DNA from: CAKZLS01 sp963771545
GTDB lineage: Bacteria; Pseudomonadota; Alphaproteobacteria; Rhodospirillales; Defluviicoccaceae
DNA: 64,000 nucleotides
Direction: 5' to 3'
Assembly (NCBI GenBank): GCA_963771545.1
Contig: CAVYTX010000002.1
Coordinates: 682,001 to 746,000 of the forward strand
Shown: in pieces, positions 44,754 to 53,473 of the stretch
Numbering within the stretch: position 1 is the stretch's first letter
Layout: every line of letters starts with the position of its first letter
Notes under the pieces: generated by a model
Database searches by the model: none
What the model was told of the DNA's origin: nothing
Seen by the model: the letters and a program-made list of their open reading frames with translations, nothing else
Translations under genes and position numbers: made by a program

Positions 44754-45191
44754 ATGGATTTCGGCACCTCCACGATGCAGTTCATTCTGGCGCTGGTTTT
44801 CGTCCTGGCGCTGATCGGCGTGCTGGCGGCGGTCGCGCGCCGCATGGGGCTGGGTTACGGCCCGGCGGTCAGAGGGGGGCGCCGGCGGCTGGCGGTCTCC
44901 GAGGTCGTGGCGCTGGACGGCAAGCGTAAGCTCGTTCTGGTGCGCCGGGACAGCACCGAGCATCTGGTGATTCTCGGCCCGAACTCGGAAACGCTGATCG
45001 AAAGCGCGATTACCAAGCCCGGACCGAACTTCGCGTCCGAAGTGTCGAAGGTCGGCGACCAGCCGGCGCGCGGCCCAAATCCCGTTCCAGTCCCGCTTCC
45101 CGCCTCGGAGCCCAAGCTGAAGACCAGATGGATGGCGCGCGACAAGAGGCCAAAACCCATTCCCGCGCTTGCGGAGGAGGACCAGACTTGA
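44754..45191 (+). CDS. fliO: flagellar export apparatus protein FliO
   Basis: The 145-residue protein has one N-terminal membrane helix (about 8-28, 'MQFILALVFVLALIGVLAAVA'). A cytoplasmic domain with RRRLAVSEVVALDGKRKLVLVRRDSTEHLVILG-type strands follows, which is the FliO signature (blocks LAVSEVVALDGKRKL and EHLVILGPNSETLIE). A Pro-rich basic tail follows. FliO helps assemble the FliP ring. The stop overlaps the fliP start (TGATG). Confidence 0.88.
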   Translation: MDFGTSTMQFILALVFVLALIGVLAAVARRMGLGYGPAVRGGRRRLAVSEVVALDGKRKLVLVRRDSTEHLVILGPNSETLIESAITKPGPNFASEVSKVGDQPARGPNPVPVPLPASEPKLKTRWMARDKRPKPIPALAEEDQT

Positions 45192-45928
45192 TGCGACGCA
45201 TGCTCCTGGCCGCCGTGATCGCGGCGGTGATCCTCATCGCCGAGCCGGCGTTGGCGCAAACCTTGTCGCTCGACCTTGGCGACAGCGAAGGGGGTGATTT
45301 CACCGGGCGCATCGTCCAGCTTTTGGTGCTGATGACGGTGCTCAGCCTCGCGCCCTCGATTTTGGTGATGGTGACGTCGTTCACCCGCATCGTCGTGGTG
45401 CTGTCATTCCTCCGCACCGCCTTGGGCGTCCAGCAGACGCCGCCCAACCAGGTGCTGGTCAGCCTCGCGCTGTTCCTCACCCTGTTCGTGATGATGCCGA
45501 CCTTGGAGCGATCCTACAACGAGGGCATCAAACCGCTGATGGACGGCCAAATCGAAGAAATGGAAGCGTTCGAGCGCGCGACCCGGCCGGTGCGCGATTT
45601 CATGCTCGGTCACGTTCGCGATCAGGATCTGGAGCTATTCGAGGACATGGCGGAATTGCCCGAGCAGCAGGTGCGCGAGGACGTGCCGCTTCGGGTGCTG
45701 ATCCCCGCGTTCATCGTCAGCGAGCTTCGCCGGGCGTTCGAGATCGGTTTCCTGATCTTCGTGCCGTTCCTGATCATCGACATGGTGGTCGCGTCGGTGC
45801 TGATGTCCATGGGCATGCTGATGCTGCCGCCCATCATGATCGCGCTGCCGTTCAAGATCATCTTTTTCGTGCTGGTGGACGGTTGGTACCTGGTGGTCGG
45901 CAGCCTGGTGCGCAGTTTCGGCGGATAG
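45191..45928 (+). CDS. fliP: flagellar type III export pore protein FliP
   Basis: The 245-residue protein has a signal peptide (about 1-22) and four membrane helices. The canonical FliP stretches are present: SLAPSILVMVTSFTRIVVVL, SFLRTALGVQQTPPNQVLVS, 'RVLIPAFIVSELRRAFEIGFLIFVPFLIIDMVVASVLMSMGM' and LPPIMIALPFKIIFFVLVDG. It forms the export gate with FliQ/FliR. The ATG at 45191 overlaps the fliO stop by one base. fliQ and fliR do not follow; speE lies downstream in the opposite direction. Confidence 0.95.
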   Translation: MRRMLLAAVIAAVILIAEPALAQTLSLDLGDSEGGDFTGRIVQLLVLMTVLSLAPSILVMVTSFTRIVVVLSFLRTALGVQQTPPNQVLVSLALFLTLFVMMPTLERSYNEGIKPLMDGQIEEMEAFERATRPVRDFMLGHVRDQDLELFEDMAELPEQQVREDVPLRVLIPAFIVSELRRAFEIGFLIFVPFLIIDMVVASVLMSMGMLMLPPIMIALPFKIIFFVLVDGWYLVVGSLVRSFGG

Positions 45929-45936
45929 TGCGCCGA

Positions 45937-45989
45937 CGCTCCGCGCTCATCCCTTCAACCGAGCGCTCCGCGCTCAACCCATCAACCGG
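45937..45989. repeat. short tandem duplication at the 3' end of speE
   Basis: Two imperfect copies of a 25-base unit beginning CGCTCCGCGCTCA (45937-45961 and 45964-45989) lie in tandem with period 27. The second copy includes the last codons and stop of speE. The first reads like a duplicate of that end with two substitutions. Confidence 0.7.
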
Positions 45990-46831
45990 GAAATGAACGG
46001 CGGCAGCGCGAACGCGGCCACGTGCACTTCCGGGGTGTAATACCGGGTCCGAAGATCCAAGGCGGCGAACCGTTCGGCGATGCCGATCTCGCACTGACCG
46101 CGCAGCCGCGGGTCGTCGGACGCCCAGCCGAGTGTCATGAACCCGCCGGCGTAGGTGGGAACGGCGATGACGAAAAAGCTGACATCCGCGAAATGGGGCT
46201 TGAGGCGCTTGTAGCCGTTCGTGACCTCCTTGCCCTGCAGGTACGGGACGCCGCTCTGGGTGATCAGAATGGCGCCCGGGTTCATGATGCGCTTGCAATC
46301 CGCGTAGAAAGCATCCGTGAACAGCACCTCGCCCGGGCCCACCGGGTCCGTGGAATCGACGATAATGACGTCGAAGGACTCGTCGGTCGCGGCCGCGAAT
46401 TTGATCCCGTCGGCGATTAGAAGCTCGCCGCGGGGATCGTCGAAGGCGCCGGCGCCGATGTTGGTCATGTAAGCCCTGCAGGCATCGACGACGCCGCCGT
46501 CGATTTCCACCATCACCGCCCGGACCACGGGATGACGAAGGACCTCGCGCAGCACCCCGCCGTCGCCGCCGCCGACGATCAGCACCCGCTTGGCGTTGCC
46601 GTGGGCCAGCATCGGCACATGGGCGATCATTTCGTGATAAATGAACTCGTCGCCGTCGGTGGTCTGGACAACCCCGTCCAGCGCCAGCACCTTGCCGAAA
46701 GCCGGGGTCTCGAAGATGATCAGGTCCTGAAAGTCGGTCTTTTCCTCGTGAATGACCCTAGTCATTCTGAACTTCTGCGCAAATCCCATGTCATTGGTTT
46801 GAGTATGCAGGGTCTCCTCGAACCAGCTCAA
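45974..46831 (-). CDS. speE: spermidine synthase
   Basis: The 285-residue protein transfers an aminopropyl group from decarboxylated AdoMet to putrescine. It begins MSWFEETLHTQTNDMGFAQK and contains 'LALDGVVQTTDGDEFIYHEMIAHVP', the AdoMet loop VLIVGGGDGGVLREVLRH and 'FDVIIVDSTDPVGPGEVLFTDAFY'. A TTG at 46831 overlaps the speD stop as TTGA. Both length and N-terminal sequence fit the family with this start; longer open reading upstream is antiphase to speD. It forms a two-gene unit with speD. Confidence 0.94.
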   Translation of the reverse strand: MSWFEETLHTQTNDMGFAQKFRMTRVIHEEKTDFQDLIIFETPAFGKVLALDGVVQTTDGDEFIYHEMIAHVPMLAHGNAKRVLIVGGGDGGVLREVLRHPVVRAVMVEIDGGVVDACRAYMTNIGAGAFDDPRGELLIADGIKFAAATDESFDVIIVDSTDPVGPGEVLFTDAFYADCKRIMNPGAILITQSGVPYLQGKEVTNGYKRLKPHFADVSFFVIAVPTYAGGFMTLGWASDDPRLRGQCEIGIAERFAALDLRTRYYTPEVHVAAFALPPFISRLMG

Positions 46832-47265
46832 GTTATAATCCCGCGCCGCTGCTCCGAGAATCTGGTGTCGGTGGGATTGAAGCCGTTCTCCAGGACGGGA
46901 ACCGCTTTGCGCGGATCGCAGGCGCCGCACATGAAGATATCGATGGCGGCGAAGTCCCGTTCCGGCCAGGTGTGGATGCTGATGTGGGACTCGGCCAGCA
47001 CCAAGACGCCAGAGACGCCGCCGTTCTCGCCGAACTGGTGGAAATGCGAATGCAGGATGGTGGCGCCAGACGCGCCGGCCGCCGCGCTCAGGGTATCCGC
47101 GATAATTCCGGGATCGGTAAGGTTGCGGGCGCCCCACATGTCCAACAACAGATGACCGCCCGCGTAACGGACACCATCGCGCTCGATGAAGTAATCGGGA
47201 CCGACGGAAAATCCGTCGGTCGACTGCAAGGTTTGTGACGCCGCGGCGTGGTCGTCCTTGGGCAT
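46828..47265 (-). CDS. speD: S-adenosylmethionine decarboxylase proenzyme
   Basis: The 145-residue pyruvoyl enzyme makes decarboxylated AdoMet for SpeE. It contains GGHLLLDMWGARNLTDP, 'ATILHSHFHQFGENGGVSGVLVLAESHISIHTWPE' (self-cleavage Ser in AESHIS) and FMCGACDPRKA (catalytic Cys). A class 1B SpeD. GGAGGAG precedes the ATG. Its stop overlaps the speE TTG, so the two are translationally coupled. Confidence 0.95.
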   Translation of the reverse strand: MPKDDHAAASQTLQSTDGFSVGPDYFIERDGVRYAGGHLLLDMWGARNLTDPGIIADTLSAAAGASGATILHSHFHQFGENGGVSGVLVLAESHISIHTWPERDFAAIDIFMCGACDPRKAVPVLENGFNPTDTRFSEQRRGIIT

Positions 47266-47406
47266 CGCGCTCCTCCGTCCCGAGGGATGAACCCCATGAA
47301 AAGAAGCGGGTAGTTACGGGATGAAACGGAGGGAGTGCAAGAGCAAAACGAGGCCGCCGGCAAATTTCTAAATTTTATGACAGCCGCGCGCTTGCCGCGC
47401 TGCCGA

Positions 47407-50400
47407 TCAGTCGACGGCGCTGAGCGCATCGCGCTCCAATTGCGCGCGGTAGACGGCGAGATAGGCTTGGAAGTTCTCCGCCTGCTTGATTTGGGTGGAC
47501 CAATCCCGCGCGGCGACGTCGCTGTTGGATTGCGAACCAGTGATCAGACGAAAGGCGTCGCGCAAGGGTGACGCCGCCATGCCTGCGACGTAGTCCTTGC
47601 GCAGCCGCGCGACGCTGTCTTCGTCACCCGCCAGGGTGAGCGCCACCGCCAGATTAAGAACGAGCCGTGACTGGTCTTCGCTCAGCGGTTTACCGGTTTC
47701 CACTCCGGCCTTCCGCACGGCATGGCTCAGGACCTGGCCGGCGTTGGTCCAATCCTCGCTTGCCCAGAAAATACGAGAGCGGATGAGGTCCGCTTCCAGG
47801 CTGTCGTCGTCGCCAAGAACGGAAAGCGCTTGCTTCCCCTTGCCCAACTCGGCCAGGGCCTCGGCAGTGAGGCGGTCGCGCTGGCGCTTCAGGTCCTCGG
47901 GCAGGTCGCTCGTGGCGGATACCCGCAGGGCATCGATCGCCGCTTGCGGGTCGCGGTTCAAACGGTGCACCAGCGCCAGCCGCGCGCCCACCTTGGCCTT
48001 CTCGACGCCGGACAGCCGGTAGCGCACCTGCTTTTCCAAAAGGGCCGCCGCGTCGTCCAGCAGATCCACTTCCACCATCCGGTCCGCGAGCATGCGGATC
48101 ATTTCATTGCCTTTGTCGCCCGTTGGTGTGAGCTCCTGGAATTCCCGGTAAAGCGCGATGGCCGACACCGCCGGCAGCGCGTCGGCATGACCCTCGAGGA
48201 ACAGCCGTTCGAAGGTCGTGCTCATTTCCTTTGTGATTTCGGGGGCTTGTCGAATGCCGGAGAAGTTCGCGGCCACCCGACGGAGCGTTCTCAGTCCCGA
48301 CAGGTAGTCCTCTTTTTCCTGGTAAAGGCCGGCGAGCCGGCGCAGCAACCGGACCTCCAAGGCGTCCCCGCGCCATGCGAAACGCAAGGATTCAAGGGCG
48401 TCGATGGCTTGCTCGCGAGTGATATCGCCGGTTTTCAGCGACAACTCGGTCGCGGCCATGGCGGCCTTGGCGCCGTTCCGCCGATCCGGGCCCTCGGCGA
48501 CCGCCGCCCATGTGTCGAGCGCGCCGGGATAGTCGCCGATGGCTTCCAGATAGCGTCCCTCGAGGTAGCTCAGCCAGCTTTTCTCCGCCGGCGTGGAGAC
48601 CTCGGCCCGCAGCACCTCCATCAGGTCGGCTGCCGGGCCGGATTGATCGGCCGCGATCGCGGCTTCGGCGAGCAACAGGTTCAGTGGGGTCCGGAGACGC
48701 TTTGGATAGGTCTGGGTGATGGAGATACTGTCCTTGAAGTTGACGGCGGCCCGGGAATAATGGCCTTCGGCCGCCTCCACGGCCGCGCGCCACAAGGCGG
48801 CCTCGTCGTTGCCGTTCAGGCTCCGGTGAAACAGATCCTCGCGCGCTTCCGGCAGACGGCCGAGCAGCAACTGGCTGACGCCCCGCATGGCACGGAATTC
48901 CGGCTGATCCTCGATCTCCGGCCGATGCTGGGCCGTCAAGGCCAGCGCTCCGAAGGCCTCGGCGGCATAGCTGTTAGCGAGGAAAAACCGCGCGAGGTCC
49001 AGGCGGGCTTGTTCCGTTTCCGATGGCGCGGCGTCGACAACCGCCCGCTGGAGCGCGCGCCGCCTCATGTCGAAGGGAACGGTGTCGGCGTCGATCCATT
49101 TTTCCAGCGCCAACAGCCGCGTCAGGCCCTTGGGGGACCCGACCCGGGCGCCGGCTTGGATTTCCTTCGAGACCGGCGAGACGCTCAGATCACCGTCCGT
49201 GGTGATTTCGATTCCATCGGGCAGGGACCGCACCCTCAGATTATCGATGAAAGGCTGAATCACGACCCCTTGGGCGGTGACCAGAAGCCGCAGCTGCGGA
49301 TAGGTGTAGGTCCGGGTCACTCCGTGGCCGAGCGGGATGACCGGCACGACGATCAGGTTGTCGCCCACCTCGGGGTCGGTCAGGGCGATCGGGACGCCGG
49401 GCTCCGGCACCGGAAGAAACAGCCGCACGCCGCCGTTTTCATCGGTTTCGGTCCGGGCCTCGATGGTGTCGCGGGCGGCGAGGAGCTGCTCGCCGAACCG
49501 TAGGATCCAGGATAACCCGTCCCGCTCCACACGCGGGTTGACGGTCTCGGGCGTGGTCATCCTAAGGGCCGTGGCCCGCTCGACCGGTATCGGTTGCAGA
49601 TCCCGTATGACGGTCTCCGAACCGGCCGGCGCGTTCACATCGTGGCCGGTCCTTGAATCGAACACCACCCACAGCGACCCGGCGCGGCGGAATACCGCGG
49701 CGCCCACCGGTTGGTCCCAATCAAAGCGCAATTCGGCGGTTTGGGGAGCTTCGGTCGCGGGCGCCTTGTCGCCGGATACGATGGGTGCGGCGGGCTCGGT
49801 CGAGGGCGACTCCACTGCTTTCTCGGGCCTGTTTTCAGCCGCGTTTTCAGGCGTTTTCTCAGGTTCCGGTTGCTTGACCGGTGGAGCCGCGGCCGCCGGT
49901 GGAGCCGTCGGTTCCGCCGGTTTTGCGGGTTCAGCGGCGGTTTGCGGCGTGGGGGTCTGGCTTTCAGCCCCGGCTTCAACCGTTTCGGCATCGGGAGGAA
50001 CAGGCGTCTTGGCCGCCCCCGCGTCCGATCCCAGCACGTCGATCACCACCCGCGGGCCAATACGGAAGTGGCGCGCCTTCGAGCCCTCGGGCACGTCCAG
50101 AACGACCGTGGCCGTCCCGCCGCTCGACTGGCTCGACCCGCTCTTGACGTACCTGAGCGGTCTGCGATCGAGACGGCGGAGATCCACGCGGGCCGGTTGA
50201 TCGAATGTGATCGACGCGGTCGCGCCCGATCGCCGGACTTGGTAGTCCACGCGGTTGGGCCAATCGAAGACGATCCGGCTGAACCCGGGATGCTCGCCGG
50301 TGCGGACCCGCACGACGGGAAGTTTCGGGGGCGGGACGGGCTCGGACTCTGCGGCCGCTGTTTCGAGTTCGACGCCGGTTCCCCCTTGCGGCCCGCGCAA

Positions 50401-50787
50401 TAGGTCGACGACCACGGCGTTATCCAATGCAAAGCTTCGCGCGGTTACGCCGTCCCGGAGCGGAATGACGACCGAGCGGCCGTCGGGATCGGGTTCCAGC
50501 ACTCCCAGATACTGCCCCAACTTCTCGGACGCGGCGTCGTAATCGGCGTTGATCGGCCTTTGGAAACGAATGATCAGGCGATCGCCGTTTCCCGCCGTCT
50601 CGTACGTCACGGGGGTCGGCCAAAAGAACATCAGGCGCCCGAAATCTGCGTGCTTGGCGGCGCGAATTTGCACCAGTTCGGCCGTTGCCGGCGCTATCGA
50701 TGCCGCCAGAGCGATGATGGCGGCCAGCGTCCATCCCACACAAACGAAAAGGCCATGGGAAAGGCCATGAGAGGATCGTGGCGCCAT
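47407..50787 (-). CDS. large periplasmic repeat protein encoded in the flagellar motor operon
   Basis: The protein has 1126 residues. A signal peptide (about 1-36, ending APATA-E) is followed by beta-rich modules with repeated 'FSRIVFDWPNRVDYQVRRSG'-like and 'ARHFRIGPRVVIDVLG'-like strands, reminiscent of AMIN-type domains. A long Pro/Ala/Glu-rich linker (about 260-350) and another beta segment come next. A helical solenoid from about 590 to the end has spaced A-x-x-L-G/A pairs typical of TPR-like repeats. It starts at ATG 50787, overlapping the motB stop by one base (TAATG), so it is translationally coupled. The family is not recognised by name; a periplasmic scaffold for the motor/stator is inferred from context. 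Confidence 0.7.
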   Translation of the reverse strand: MAPRSSHGLSHGLFVCVGWTLAAIIALAASIAPATAELVQIRAAKHADFGRLMFFWPTPVTYETAGNGDRLIIRFQRPINADYDAASEKLGQYLGVLEPDPDGRSVVIPLRDGVTARSFALDNAVVVDLLRGPQGGTGVELETAAAESEPVPPPKLPVVRVRTGEHPGFSRIVFDWPNRVDYQVRRSGATASITFDQPARVDLRRLDRRPLRYVKSGSSQSSGGTATVVLDVPEGSKARHFRIGPRVVIDVLGSDAGAAKTPVPPDAETVEAGAESQTPTPQTAAEPAKPAEPTAPPAAAAPPVKQPEPEKTPENAAENRPEKAVESPSTEPAAPIVSGDKAPATEAPQTAELRFDWDQPVGAAVFRRAGSLWVVFDSRTGHDVNAPAGSETVIRDLQPIPVERATALRMTTPETVNPRVERDGLSWILRFGEQLLAARDTIEARTETDENGGVRLFLPVPEPGVPIALTDPEVGDNLIVVPVIPLGHGVTRTYTYPQLRLLVTAQGVVIQPFIDNLRVRSLPDGIEITTDGDLSVSPVSKEIQAGARVGSPKGLTRLLALEKWIDADTVPFDMRRRALQRAVVDAAPSETEQARLDLARFFLANSYAAEAFGALALTAQHRPEIEDQPEFRAMRGVSQLLLGRLPEAREDLFHRSLNGNDEAALWRAAVEAAEGHYSRAAVNFKDSISITQTYPKRLRTPLNLLLAEAAIAADQSGPAADLMEVLRAEVSTPAEKSWLSYLEGRYLEAIGDYPGALDTWAAVAEGPDRRNGAKAAMAATELSLKTGDITREQAIDALESLRFAWRGDALEVRLLRRLAGLYQEKEDYLSGLRTLRRVAANFSGIRQAPEITKEMSTTFERLFLEGHADALPAVSAIALYREFQELTPTGDKGNEMIRMLADRMVEVDLLDDAAALLEKQVRYRLSGVEKAKVGARLALVHRLNRDPQAAIDALRVSATSDLPEDLKRQRDRLTAEALAELGKGKQALSVLGDDDSLEADLIRSRIFWASEDWTNAGQVLSHAVRKAGVETGKPLSEDQSRLVLNLAVALTLAGDEDSVARLRKDYVAGMAASPLRDAFRLITGSQSNSDVAARDWSTQIKQAENFQAYLAVYRAQLERDALSAVD

Positions 50788-51500
50788 TACGGGTTCCCTG
50801 CGGTAGCGAACACGACAATATCCACGCGACGGGCCAAGGCCTGGCGTTGGGCCTCGTTCATCCGTGGAAGCTCATCATAGCGGCTGTCGGCAAAACCATA
50901 TGCAACGATTTCCTTTTCGTAGCCCGACCGCCGCAGCGTGTTGGCGACGGCGGCGGCGCGGGCGAGGGACAATTCCCAGTTGGATGCGTACACGGGGCTG
51001 GTCAGCGGTTCGGGATCGCTATGCCCGTTGACTCCGATCTGGTTGCCCAGCGTGCGCAAAACCCCACCCAGATTGAATACCGCGTCCCGCGCCCGTTGCG
51101 ATAGCTCCGCGCGGCCCGGATCGAACAACAGATCGCCGGGCAGAGCAACAATCAGCCGATCGCCACGGCGCATGATTCGGCTTTGCGACAACAACGCATC
51201 GGTCTTTACGGATTGTTGCAGCAAGGTGGCAAGGTAATCCAGGTCGATCACGCGATTTTGCGATACTTTGCCGATATTGAAGGGGGAGGGGCAAGGGGCG
51301 ACGGCATCGGCCCGTTTGGGATTGAGCGCTTCGCTGAGCGAGTTGACCGTGGACCGCCAGCGATCGACCTTCACGCTGTACATGGAAAAAAGAAGCACGA
51401 AAAAGGCCAGCAACAGCGATATCAGATCGCTGAAGGTAATCATCCAGGCCCAGCGGGAGACGGCCGGCGGGAGTGGTTGAGAATCCGTCTCAAGGCTCAT
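50787..51500 (-). CDS. MotB-like flagellar stator protein with OmpA domain
   Basis: The 237-residue protein has one membrane helix (about 18-41, 'WAWMITFSDLISLLLAFFVLLFSM') carrying the conserved proton/sodium-binding Asp of MotB/PomB. A periplasmic OmpA-type peptidoglycan-binding domain follows, with GHSDPEPLTSPVYASNWELSLARA, then 'RRVDIVV'. The ATG at 51500 lies ten bases inside the upstream paralogue's 3' end. No motA lies in this operon. It is a likely ion-conducting stator component or a motor-anchoring relative. Confidence 0.85.
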   Translation of the reverse strand: MSLETDSQPLPPAVSRWAWMITFSDLISLLLAFFVLLFSMYSVKVDRWRSTVNSLSEALNPKRADAVAPCPSPFNIGKVSQNRVIDLDYLATLLQQSVKTDALLSQSRIMRRGDRLIVALPGDLLFDPGRAELSQRARDAVFNLGGVLRTLGNQIGVNGHSDPEPLTSPVYASNWELSLARAAAVANTLRRSGYEKEIVAYGFADSRYDELPRMNEAQRQALARRVDIVVFATAGNP

Positions 51501-52284
51501 GACGGGCCTCTGTCGATGAACCGGTATCCACGAAGTCGAAGCGGTTCGCATCGCGGCCATGGACGAGGAAGGTGAGTTTCACCTCGCGCGGATCGCCGGG
51601 GCCGAGCGCAACGGAAACGGCGTTGGGAGGCGCGCCCAGGGCGAGCATCCGGCGAGCGAACGCGCCGGCGCGGTTGACCTCAAGGGTCGCGCCGATGGGC
51701 AGGCCGACGCCGATGGCGTCGGGAGTGCCGATCTCCAACTCCAGCTCGAAAGAGAGGCCCGGCGGCCGGCTGCTCAGTTCGGCCACGATCCGGTCGAGCA
51801 GCGCATCCTGGAATTCGCGAATATCCGCCGTTCCGGAACGGAAAAGACTGTCCGCCGGCAGCGTGATCTGCATCAACTCGCCCGGTTTGACCACCGTGAC
51901 CTTCGCCACCCGCAGCCGCTCCGACACCAGCTTCGCGAGCCGCTTGTGAAACAGGTGACCGGCCATCTCCTGCCCCTCCGCGTCCGGAAGGCCGGCGAGC
52001 ACGGTGGCGGACCGCGAGCCCGCGAACGTCGAAGCGACGCTGTTCATGACCTTGGTGGATTTCAGGTCTTCGCGGGCCGAGATGCTGACCAGCACGATGA
52101 AGAACACGAGAACCAGCAGGTAGAGACTCAGGAAGGGCGCGATGGCGGCCGCTCGATCGACACCGCCGCGACGATCCGGCCCCGCCGGCGGCTCCAAAAT
52201 CGCCTCGACGGGCGCCTCGCCACAGGGTCCTTGGAGCGGCGTGATAGTCGCGCGCAAATCGTCCATGACGGGTTGGCTGCTCAC
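51490..52284 (-). CDS. degenerate MotB-like membrane protein
   Basis: The protein has 264 residues: a Pro-rich N-terminal tail, one membrane helix (about 45-70, 'AIAPFLSLYLLVLVFFIVLVSIS') and a periplasmic OmpA-like fold ('VTVVKPGELMQITLPADSLFRSGTADI', then 'GATLEVNRAGAFARRMLALGAPPNAV'). The layout is that of MotB. However, the helix has no Asp and the OmpA domain lacks the usual NWELS and D-x-R set. It starts with GTG at 52284, overlapping the motE-like stop (GTGA). It is probably a non-conducting paralogue of the adjacent MotB, perhaps forming a structural complex with it. Confidence 0.7.
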   Translation of the reverse strand: MSSQPVMDDLRATITPLQGPCGEAPVEAILEPPAGPDRRGGVDRAAAIAPFLSLYLLVLVFFIVLVSISAREDLKSTKVMNSVASTFAGSRSATVLAGLPDAEGQEMAGHLFHKRLAKLVSERLRVAKVTVVKPGELMQITLPADSLFRSGTADIREFQDALLDRIVAELSSRPPGLSFELELEIGTPDAIGVGLPIGATLEVNRAGAFARRMLALGAPPNAVSVALGPGDPREVKLTFLVHGRDANRFDFVDTGSSTEARHEP

Positions 52285-53015
52285 GCTCCTCCGGACTGGC
52301 TCTCGGCGGCGGTCTCGGGTTGCTCCATCCGCCGCATCCGCGCGAGCTCCACCGTCACCTGCTTGGCCTTGGCCGGGTTCATCTGCGCCATGATCGGCGC
52401 GAGCTTGCGTTCTTTCATGCGTTCGGCGACCAGCAGCAGGGTCGACATGTCGAGTTCCTGAAAGATGCGGGCGGCGTCCTTTGGTTTCATGTTCTCGTAG
52501 ATCTTCACCAGCGAGCGGATCTGTCCGTCCTGTTGCTGGTCGTAGACCTTGATCAGGCCATCGAGTGTCCCCTGCATGGCCTTCAATTCCCGCACTTTCT
52601 GGTCGATGCGGGTCTCCGCGGCCTGGAGCAGGGCGTCGCGCTCGGCGATGTCCCGCTCCCAGCCGTCGAGCTTCTTGCGGCGCTCCGCCAATTGATCGAG
52701 CAGTTCGATTTCCGCTGGGCTTTGCGATCGGGGTTGTTCAAGAGCGGGCGCCGTGCCGCTGTTGGATGGGCTCTTGAGGGACACCGCCTCGCTCTCGTCC
52801 GCGGGCTCTTCGCCGCCGGGGTCCGCCGCGCCGTTATCCGGTTTGGGCGCGGTTTCCGCGAGGGCCGAGGTGATCGAAATGGAAGTATCGAAGACGTTGC
52901 CCAGATCGCTCCAAATGGCCCCGAGTTTGACCGTCAGCATCAGCGAGGCCGCGAACAGGGTGACGGGCAGAATCCGGAACCGCGATAGGAGAGGGGGCAT
53001 GACGGTATGCTTCAC
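52281..53015 (-). CDS. MotE-like flagellar motor protein
   Basis: The 244-residue protein has a membrane helix (about 16-33), a linker rich in Pro/Ser/Glu and a coiled coil (about 105-160, 'ERRKKLDGWERDIAERDALLQAAETRIDQKVRELK'). It ends with the MgtE-N/FliG-like helical segment 'KIYENMKPKDAARIFQELDMSTLLLVAERMKERKLAPIMAQM'. This is the architecture of MotE, the alphaproteobacterial periplasmic motor protein required for motility. The start GTG at 53015 overlaps the DUF6468 stop (TAGTG); an ATG 15 bases further in is possible. It is central in the fliL-fliM-motE operon. Confidence 0.85.
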   Translation of the reverse strand: MKHTVMPPLLSRFRILPVTLFAASLMLTVKLGAIWSDLGNVFDTSISITSALAETAPKPDNGAADPGGEEPADESEAVSLKSPSNSGTAPALEQPRSQSPAEIELLDQLAERRKKLDGWERDIAERDALLQAAETRIDQKVRELKAMQGTLDGLIKVYDQQQDGQIRSLVKIYENMKPKDAARIFQELDMSTLLLVAERMKERKLAPIMAQMNPAKAKQVTVELARMRRMEQPETAAESQSGGA

Positions 53016-53473
53016 TAGCTCGCCGATCGCAGCGCGTGGAGCAGATCCCGTTCGGCCTGAGACCGCGTCGCCGGCCGGTCGGCGCGGGCGGCGATCCGCA
53101 TCTTCGGCGTCGATGGCTGGGGAACCGGCGACGCCGAAACCGGGACGGTTTTCTCGCCGTGGTCGCGAGCGGTCCGGATCTGATCCTCGAGGCGATCGGC
53201 CGCGCCGCCGGCGCGTTCAATGAGAAAGACGAGATCGTCGTGAAGGCTCTGCGCTTTCTCGATCCCTTCGCGCAACGACTCGGCGTCGACGGTCAGATGG
53301 CGGCTGGCCTCGTTCGCCTTGACCGTGGCGTCTTGAAACTCGGACGTCAGTTTCTCCAGATCCGCCCTTTCGCGGCGGAGCTTTCCGAGCCGGTGATTGA
53401 GGATCCCGGCGAGACCGATGGTGATCACCAGCAAACCGGCAACGAAGACATCAAGGGCAAGCGCAAAAGTCAT
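53015..53473 (-). CDS. DUF6468 family flagellar-cluster membrane protein
   Basis: The 152-residue protein has one N-terminal helix (about 4-25, 'ALALDVFVAGLLVITIGLAGIL'). A coiled coil follows (about 30-95, 'RRERADLEKLTSEFQDATVKANEASRHLTVDAESL'), then a Pro/Ser-rich tail. This layout matches DUF6468, which recurs after fliM in alphaproteobacterial flagellar operons. The ATG overlaps the fliM stop (ATGA). Function unknown; presumably part of motor assembly. Confidence 0.8.
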   Translation of the reverse strand: MTFALALDVFVAGLLVITIGLAGILNHRLGKLRRERADLEKLTSEFQDATVKANEASRHLTVDAESLREGIEKAQSLHDDLVFLIERAGGAADRLEDQIRTARDHGEKTVPVSASPVPQPSTPKMRIAARADRPATRSQAERDLLHALRSAS

